Source: JAMLHH01 sp035515235 (GTDB lineage: Bacteria > Bacteroidota > Bacteroidia > Chitinophagales > JADIYW01). From it: DNA of 64,000 bases. Position 1 is the stretch's first letter, and each line of letters opens with the position of its first letter. The stretch spans positions 1 through 64,000 of the forward strand of contig DATJBS010000012.1 in the NCBI GenBank assembly GCA_035515235.1, read 5' to 3'. Both the position numbers and the translations under genes were made by a program. The notes beneath the pieces are model-generated. The model was not told the DNA's origin. It did not search any database and saw nothing but the letters and a program-made list of their open reading frames with translations. This document shows, piece by piece, positions 58,956-64,000 of this stretch.

Positions 58956-61629
58956 CTAATTGATCGTTGAAATTATTTTGGAGAATGTATTTCATGAAAC
59001 TTGCTTTTTGAGATGCTGTTTCATATTTCAAAGCATCTTTTTGACCTACTGAGTTTTTAGTAAAAGTCAACTCTTCTTCTGTAATTCCATCTTTCAAATA
59101 GGTGTTCAAGTCATTCATGATTTCAATCACTGAACTATCTGTTGCAGATGCTTTTACACTCGTGCTGACATAAAATTTATCTACATAATCACTTCCTTCA
59201 AAACCAGATCTTGCTCCATAAGTCCAACCTTTGCGCTCTCTTAAGTTCAAATTGATTCGGCTATTAAACATTCCTCCTAAAGGATAATTTGCAATACCAG
59301 CCTTGTAATAATCTCCCAAGCCATTATATCTCAAACCTCTTCCAACCACTTTAATTTGAGATTGAGGTGATTTGTCTTTATGAGCAAATACTATAGTAGT
59401 TTCATTTGGAGTTGTCACCGTTTTGAAAGGCAGTATCTTTTGATTCTTTCTTGGTGCTCTTTTCAGATAGGATAATTTATCCACTACATTCTCTTCAGTG
59501 ATATTTCCAACTATGATAATTTCTGCATGATCCGGAGCGAGCTGATTGGTATAAAACGCTTTCACATCATCTAAAGTGATAATAGACACTGTTTGTTCTG
59601 TGCCTGATTCTGGCAAAGAGAAAATATGATCAGAAGGATATAAAAGATGTGCTTCTACGATTCCTGCTATACTTGCCGCATTCGTTTTTGCAAATTGAAT
59701 AGATTGCAATTGTTGTTTTTGAACACGATCAAAATCTGAAGAATCAAATCTTGGAGTTAATAACATCGCATTTAAAAGCTCTATAGAACGATCTAAATGT
59801 TCGTTTAAAGCAGTTACACTAATCACCATATCTGTCTCATCTGTGTAAACATTGATGCTAGAGCCTATCTTTTTTAACTCACTCTGAAACTGTTCAGAAT
59901 CATATTGCACAGTGCCTTCTTTAAGCATTTGAGCTAATATATTAGATACACCAGATTTTTCTAAAGGTTCTAATAATTGTCCTGCTTTATAAACTAAAGT
60001 AATATTTGTAATAGGTAATTCTGTATATGCAGTACCAATAACTTTTGTTCCGTTGGTCCAAGTTTGGTTCCAAAATTTAGGAACTTCTACGATAGGGTTT
60101 TCTCCTGCAGATGGTTGTTTTGAGCGATCAAATGCATCTTGACCTTTTACATAAGTAAGGTTTTCATACTCAGATAAATCTGATTGATATCCATCAGGAA
60201 ATTCAGGTCTTTTATAATTATCTGTAGCAGCAATATTTTGAGGATGATCTTTTGAATAAACACTCAAAATAACAGAGTTTTGACCTTTGATATATTTACT
60301 ATAAACTTCTCTTACATCTTCGATAGTCAGTTCTTTCATGTGTTTGATGAGTGACTGCAAGTAGGAAGGATTGCCAGTAAATGTTTCATAAAAAGCCAAT
60401 AAGGAGCCTTTTCTTTGTACCGATTGAAGGCTATACATCAAACTAGCATATTCTGAAGTAATGTATTCATTAAATACACTGGTGTCTATTGGGAGCACAT
60501 CAAAACTATCGATTATACTTCTCATTTCTTGTTCAATTTCTGTTAAAGATTTCCCCGGAAATGCAAATACAGATAAATTGAACTGCCCTGCTAATTCAGA
60601 TGAAGGGTTAGAAACACTTGCCTGCATAGCTTTTTGTGTTTTAACAAATTTCTGATAGAAGGGTGATTTCTTATTGTTATTTCCACCTAATAAATAAGCT
60701 AATGCATCCAATGCCACTTCATCTTTGGTATTAGAAGGCGCTCCCGGAAAAGTCATAGATACATAAGGAAATTGGATATTGTCTTCGTACGAAATATATC
60801 TATCATTAGGTAACGTTACCGGCATTTTAGGCATATTGTCTACAGATGGACCTGCAGGAATATTAGCGAAATATTTTGCCACTAATTGTAAAACTTCTTT
60901 TTCTTCAAATTTCCCTGCAATAGTTAATGTTGCATTATTTGGACCATACCATCTTAAGAAGAAATTTTTTAATTCTTCTAATTCAAATTGATCGATATCA
61001 TCCAAGTAACCAATAGTTGTCCATGAATAAGGATGACCAAAAGGATATAAGGCCTCTCCTATTTTTTCGAATACTAAACCATATGGTCTATTGTCATAAT
61101 TTTGCTGTCTTTCGTTTTTGACTGTAGATCTTTGAATTTCAAATTTCTTAGTAGTGACTGCATCTAAAAGATATCCCATCCTATCTGACTCTAACCATAA
61201 AGCAGTTTCCAATTGATTAGATGGAAGTGTTTCGAAATAGTTGGTTCTATCTCTATTCGTAGTACCATTTAATGTACCTCCGGCTTCAGTAACGATAGCG
61301 AAATGTTTTTCATCACCGACATTATCAGAACCTTGAAACATCATATGTTCGAAAAAGTGAGCAAAACCAGAACGACTTGGTGTTTCTCTCGCCGAGCCCA
61401 CATGATAAGTTACATCTACATATACAATAGGATCTGAATTATCTTCATGTAGTATCAATGTCAATCCATTAGGATAGTGATACTTTTTGTAAGGAATTAC
61501 AGAAGAATTCGGAACAGGTTTAACCTCTTCAACTAATTTAGGTTGAGGTAAATTTTGAGCCATAATAGTTTGATTAATAGTAAGTGATGCCAATACTAAC
61601 CAACAGAGTGTATATTTTTTCAGCTTCAT
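58771..61629 (-). CDS. M16 family zinc metallopeptidase, two-domain periplasmic type
   Basis: A 952-aa exported protease. I chose the ATG at 61629 because it begins a clean signal peptide (MKLKKYTLCWLVLASLTINQ...MAQ); an in-frame ATG at 61674 would add 15 residues. The inverted zinc motif HFFEH is at residues 91-95, with the downstream glutamate in LETALWLESDRM. The second M16 half (from about 520) lacks the motif, as usual for the inactive partner domain (LVYKAGQLLEPLEKSGVSNILAQML; GGMFNSRINLNLRERKGWTYGARSGFEGS). It degrades peptides in the periplasm. Its 3' end is the site where the defence island entered; the protein itself is intact. Confidence 0.92.
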   Translation of the reverse strand: MKLKKYTLCWLVLASLTINQTIMAQNLPQPKLVEEVKPVPNSSVIPYKKYHYPNGLTLILHEDNSDPIVYVDVTYHVGSARETPSRSGFAHFFEHMMFQGSDNVGDEKHFAIVTEAGGTLNGTTNRDRTNYFETLPSNQLETALWLESDRMGYLLDAVTTKKFEIQRSTVKNERQQNYDNRPYGLVFEKIGEALYPFGHPYSWTTIGYLDDIDQFELEELKNFFLRWYGPNNATLTIAGKFEEKEVLQLVAKYFANIPAGPSVDNMPKMPVTLPNDRYISYEDNIQFPYVSMTFPGAPSNTKDEVALDALAYLLGGNNNKKSPFYQKFVKTQKAMQASVSNPSSELAGQFNLSVFAFPGKSLTEIEQEMRSIIDSFDVLPIDTSVFNEYITSEYASLMYSLQSVQRKGSLLAFYETFTGNPSYLQSLIKHMKELTIEDVREVYSKYIKGQNSVILSVYSKDHPQNIAATDNYKRPEFPDGYQSDLSEYENLTYVKGQDAFDRSKQPSAGENPIVEVPKFWNQTWTNGTKVIGTAYTELPITNITLVYKAGQLLEPLEKSGVSNILAQMLKEGTVQYDSEQFQSELKKIGSSINVYTDETDMVISVTALNEHLDRSIELLNAMLLTPRFDSSDFDRVQKQQLQSIQFAKTNAASIAGIVEAHLLYPSDHIFSLPESGTEQTVSIITLDDVKAFYTNQLAPDHAEIIIVGNITEENVVDKLSYLKRAPRKNQKILPFKTVTTPNETTIVFAHKDKSPQSQIKVVGRGLRYNGLGDYYKAGIANYPLGGMFNSRINLNLRERKGWTYGARSGFEGSDYVDKFYVSTSVKASATDSSVIEIMNDLNTYLKDGITEEELTFTKNSVGQKDALKYETASQKASFMKYILQNNFNDQLVNQQLSILNKLTKSDVDQITKTYIHPSQMYIIVVGDKATVHEPLKKLGYPVIEMDIDNLEK

Positions 61630-61719
61630 TCTATATATTTTAAGAAAATTAAAACTAATTAATAATACCTCCATTATTTGTTAAAAAGCTAAAAAATGAA
61701 AAAAAACTGCTTCTCTATA

Positions 61720-61727
61720 TAGATTTG
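61720..61727 (+). promoter_or_regulatory. Candidate -7 promoter element for the small Cys-rich gene
   Basis: TAGATTTG matches TAnnTTTG and is identical to the suf element. It stands 28 bases before the ATG at 61755. A second match, TATATTTG, is at 61742-61749. Confidence 0.4.
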
Positions 61728-61754
61728 GTCTAAATAAGAATTATATTTGACATT

Positions 61755-61907
61755 ATGTTTAGACCTTCACCATTAAAACCAATGGAATGTGCTGAGTTAC
61801 AGCCATTGAAGTCTGCATTTTCAGGTTGTTGTAGTAAAAAGAAATGTTGTAAAAAATACAAAAAATCAAAACGTTGTAAAAGTTGCCCAGGCGAAAAATA
61901 AAACGTG
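61755..61907 (+). CDS. Small Cys-rich protein with an apparent one-base frameshift
   Basis: The frame from ATG 61755 reads MFRPSPLKPMECAELQPLKS and continues to a CCSKKKCCKKYK cluster, then a tail without cysteines to a stop at 61905-61907 (50 aa). One base shift at the A-run 61860-61864 would instead continue KSKRCKSCPGEK and stop at 61900 (48 aa). That continues the basic/cysteine pattern (CC..K.CCKKYKK.KRC.SCP), like short Bacteroidota proteins I recall with this ending. I take the gene to be real, with either a true frameshift or an assembly error. Metal binding is likely; no function is known. The minus-strand ORF over this stretch is a shadow. Confidence 0.5.
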
Positions 61908-62080
61908 ATGTACAATATTCTTTTTTAGTATCTATCTGAGAAGTAGATGAATAACTATTTGAATAATTTTGTCCTAATTAATTTTGGGATGAATATAGTT
62001 TTTTAAAGCTTTTACATATTCTTCAAAAGCTTTTTTACCTGCAAAGTAATTTTACAAGTCGTCTTACAAACCCAATAAGC

Positions 62081-62110
62081 AAAAAAAAACTGCGACCAAA
62101 GCCGCAGTTT
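62081..62110 (-). terminator. Rho-independent terminator of queA
   Basis: A perfect 8-bp stem, AAACTGCG (62087-62094) with CGCAGTTT (62103-62110), and on the minus strand a run of T from the A-tract starting at 62081. It begins 10 bases after the queA stop. Confidence 0.88.
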
Positions 62111-62119
62111 TACTGTTTG

Positions 62120-63166
62120 TTATATAATTAGCATAGCATCACCATAAGAGTAGAAATTATATCCTTCTTTTATAGCTATTTGGTACGCTTCCATTGTCAA
62201 ATCATAACCTGCAAATGCAGCGACCATGATTACTAAGCTTGACTTAGGTAAATGGAAATTTGTAATCATTGTATTTGCAATAGAGAATTCATGCGGAGGG
62301 TGAATAAAAGTATTGGTCCAACCTTCCATAGATTTTAATAATCTTTCAGCAGATACAGCAGTTTCTACAGATCTCATTACAGTAGTACCCACAGCACAGA
62401 TTCTCTTATTAGCAGTAAGTCCTTTATTGACAATTTTAGCTGCTGGCTCAGTAATTTTGAAATATTCAGCATCCATTTTATGCTTAGACAAGTCTTCTAC
62501 ATCAATAGAACGGAAAGTTCCTAATCCAATATGTAAAGTAGTTTCTGCAAATTCCACTCCTTTGAGTTCTAATCTTTTCATCAATTCTTTAGAAAAGTGT
62601 AACCCTGCAGTAGGAGCTGCTACAGCACCTTCTTCTTTAGCGTAGATGGTTTGATATCTTTCTTTATCTATAAACTCAGGCTCTCTTTTGATGTATTTAG
62701 GTAAAGGTGTTAAACCTAATTTATCTAAAATAGCTCTAAACTCATCTTGTGTACCATCAAATAAGAAACGGATAGTTCTACCTCTAGAAGTGGTATTATC
62801 TACTACTTCAGCAATCAAATCGTCATCACCGAAATAGAGTTTATTGCCTACACGAATTTTACGAGCAGGATCTACCAATACATCCCAAAGTTTGAGTTCA
62901 TGGTTCAATTCTCTCAACAAAAACACTTCTATTTTTGCTCCAGTTTTTTCTTTAGTACCATACAATCTTGCAGGAAATACTTTGGTGTTATTCACCATAA
63001 TTACGTCTCCTTCGTCAAAATAGCCTAAAACGTCTTTGAAAACTTTGTGTTCAATGGTGCCTGTAGCTCTATTGACCACCATTAATCTAGACTCATCTCT
63101 ACTATCTGCTGGATAAAGTGCAATACGCTCACTAGGGAGCTCAAAATCAAATTGGGATAATTTCAT
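62120..63166 (-). CDS. queA: S-adenosylmethionine:tRNA ribosyltransferase-isomerase
   Basis: A 348-aa enzyme of queuosine tRNA modification that transfers the ribosyl group of SAM to preQ1 in tRNA. Characteristic sequences are FDFELPSERIALYPADSRDESRLMV, GDVIMVNNTKVFPARL, EGAVAAPTAGLHFSKELMKRL, TLHIGLGTFRSIDVEDLSKHKMDAEYF, RICAVGTTVMRSVE, and THEFSIANTMITNFHLPKSSLVIMVAAFAG (here FIHPPHEFSIAN). Full length. A -7 candidate is at 63195-63202. Confidence 0.96.
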   Translation of the reverse strand: MKLSQFDFELPSERIALYPADSRDESRLMVVNRATGTIEHKVFKDVLGYFDEGDVIMVNNTKVFPARLYGTKEKTGAKIEVFLLRELNHELKLWDVLVDPARKIRVGNKLYFGDDDLIAEVVDNTTSRGRTIRFLFDGTQDEFRAILDKLGLTPLPKYIKREPEFIDKERYQTIYAKEEGAVAAPTAGLHFSKELMKRLELKGVEFAETTLHIGLGTFRSIDVEDLSKHKMDAEYFKITEPAAKIVNKGLTANKRICAVGTTVMRSVETAVSAERLLKSMEGWTNTFIHPPHEFSIANTMITNFHLPKSSLVIMVAAFAGYDLTMEAYQIAIKEGYNFYSYGDAMLII

Positions 63167-63194
63167 AATCTTACGGGATTAAATCGCGTGGGCG

Positions 63195-63202
63195 CAAATA
63201 TA
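63195..63202 (-). promoter_or_regulatory. Candidate -7 promoter element of queA
   Basis: Read on the minus strand, TATATTTG matches TAnnTTTG, 28 bases before the queA ATG. No -33 partner was identified. Confidence 0.35.
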
Positions 63203-63235
63203 CTAAAAAACAGGTGATTTTAAAAGGTCGAAAGA

Positions 63236-63880
63236 TTAAAATTGAGTTATCTTTCCGAGCCTAATCCCTTGAACTGCATTAGTTAAGAGTATTAAATCTG
63301 CTGATAATATATCTTTTACTGATAACGATTGTTCTATAATTTTAAACGCTGAATTTTGTATCAACCAAGTTCTAAAAACACCTTTTACGGGCATATCTGA
63401 TATTGGAGGCGTAAATAAGACATTATTTTTCAAAATGAATATATTATAGATGCTCGTTTCGATGACATGACCATTCTCATTGAGTATTAATGCGTCATTC
63501 AATTCATTTCCAAGAGCCCAATTCATAGCAGATTGATAAAGAGCTCTTTCTGTAGTTTTAGCATTCCAAGGTGGAGCTATTTTTTTATTTACTTTGTTAT
63601 AAATTCCAATTTCAAGACAGCTCTTTTGTGAATGTGCTAAAGGTATCTTTTCAATTTTTTCTAAAAAATTATCTTTTGGATCAATATGAATCAAATATCT
63701 GATTTTATACTTTTTAGAATCTTCAGGCAGATTAGAAAGAATCGTAAGTTTTGCTTGAGCGAGAATTAGATTAACTGAATGAATGTCATTTTGGTACAAT
63801 CCCCATTTCAAACGATCTAAATGAAACTCTAAAAGTTCAACTTGACCATTTTCGCACAACATCGTTTCTATAAATTCCAT
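63236..63880 (-). CDS. Class IV aminotransferase (PabC/4-amino-4-deoxychorismate lyase-like)
   Basis: A 214-aa PLP fold-type IV protein. EFIETMLCENGQVELLEFHLDRLKWGL at the N-terminus, PPWNAKTTERALYQSAMNWA with the probable PLP lysine, LNDALILNENGHVIETSIYNIFILKNNVLFTPPISDMPVKGVFRTWLI and LTNAVQGIR are typical. Short members of this type in Bacteroidota are often annotated as PabC or aminotransferase IV. The reaction (folate-pathway lyase or amino-acid transamination) is not decided by the sequence. Divergent start next to the final partial gene. Confidence 0.82.
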   Translation of the reverse strand: MEFIETMLCENGQVELLEFHLDRLKWGLYQNDIHSVNLILAQAKLTILSNLPEDSKKYKIRYLIHIDPKDNFLEKIEKIPLAHSQKSCLEIGIYNKVNKKIAPPWNAKTTERALYQSAMNWALGNELNDALILNENGHVIETSIYNIFILKNNVLFTPPISDMPVKGVFRTWLIQNSAFKIIEQSLSVKDILSADLILLTNAVQGIRLGKITQF

Positions 63881-63966
63881 AAGTTAAAAATTAGAAGGAT
63901 TTGCTTGAAAAAATCAAAGTAGCAAAATATAACGTAAATTAGAAAACAAGAAACATAATTTTTATC

Positions 63967-64000
63967 ATGAAAAAAATCCATCTCTTATTTTCCATTGCTT
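63967..64000 (+). CDS. Start of an exported protein (3' end outside the window)
   Basis: ATG at 63967 followed by MKKIHLLFSIA, the beginning of a typical signal peptide. Only 11 codons are visible, so the protein cannot be identified. Confidence 0.5.
   Translation, partial: MKKIHLLFSIA

Noticed and set aside
61730..61915. 61-aa minus-strand ORF
   Set aside because: It is the antisense shadow of the plus-strand Cys-rich gene; its residues look like random antisense of Lys/Cys codons.
1..64000. CRISPR array
   Set aside because: No series of short direct repeats with regular spacers was seen, and no cas genes are present.

Overview
The window is AT-rich bacterial chromosome from a member of the Bacteroidota. 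The evidence is a type IX secretion (T9SS) C-terminal sorting domain, TAnnTTTG-type -7 promoter elements, few Shine-Dalgarno sequences, futalosine-pathway menaquinone synthesis (MqnD), a BatA-type membrane protein, a DUF4199 protein and a SufBCDSE-T operon. A Saprospirales/Chitinophagales-like lineage seems plausible, but I cannot fix genus or family from the sequence alone. No rRNA, tRNA or CRISPR array was seen.

Layout: (1) 1-9931, the 3' part of phosphoglucomutase followed by a giant NdvB-type cyclic beta-1,2-glucan synthase. (2) 9932-15700, a REP-associated (Y1) transposase gene containing a perfect 36-bp palindrome, a T9SS-exported beta-propeller-like repeat protein, a frameshifted 2OG-Fe(II) oxygenase, a TraB/GumN lipoprotein and mqnD. 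(3) 15977-22492, a tight five-gene envelope operon: a repeat/beta-barrel protein, a two-TM protein, two phosphodiester-glycosidase-like proteins and a LamG-HYR-OmpA protein. (4) 22652-24726, an AraC regulator, a GlcG/HbpS protein, a DUF5522 protein and an SMR exporter. (5) 24739-33967, housekeeping genes, including a dihydroorotase homologue that has lost its metal ligands, plus udk and folD. (6) 34249-40315, the suf Fe-S operon with a bacilliredoxin, preceded by two Fur-like 7-1-7 dyads and ending in a clear terminator. (7) 40457-42594, a WD40 protein, a small membrane-anchored protein and an OsmC protein. (8) 42680-58955, an acquired defence island. (9) 58771-64000, an M16 protease, a small Cys-rich protein, queA, a class IV aminotransferase and the start of an exported protein.

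The most interesting region is the island. It is an 11-gene minus-strand operon with overlapping or nearly abutting genes. In transcription order it encodes a DUF4007 protein, a large P-loop ATPase, a DndC/SspD-like ATP-pyrophosphatase, a protein with an N-terminal MutL/MORC-like GHKL ATPase plus a C-terminal histidine-kinase-like module, a receiver-like protein, an unknown protein, an IscS/DndA-like cysteine desulfurase, a PLD-nuclease/SF2 helicase, a 76-aa protein, an SMC/DndD-like ATPase with a CxxC hook, and a 174-aa unknown. DUF4007 + ATPase + PAPS-reductase-like enzyme + desulfurase is the composition of an SspABCD-type single-strand phosphorothioation module. The helicase/SMC group would be its restriction arm (SspFGH-like by architecture). 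The GHKL-kinase/receiver/unknown cassette between them is the part I cannot match to a described system.

The island is bracketed by a 242-bp direct repeat made of the last ~60 codons and the terminator of the M16 protease gene. One copy completes the intact protease (58714-58955). The other (42680-42921) is a displaced remnant fused to the end of the defence operon. This indicates integration at, or homologous acquisition through, the 3' end of the protease gene. No integrase is visible in the island.

Two single-base frame disruptions next to short A-runs (about 13255 and 61860) suggest either recent decay or residual sequencing error.
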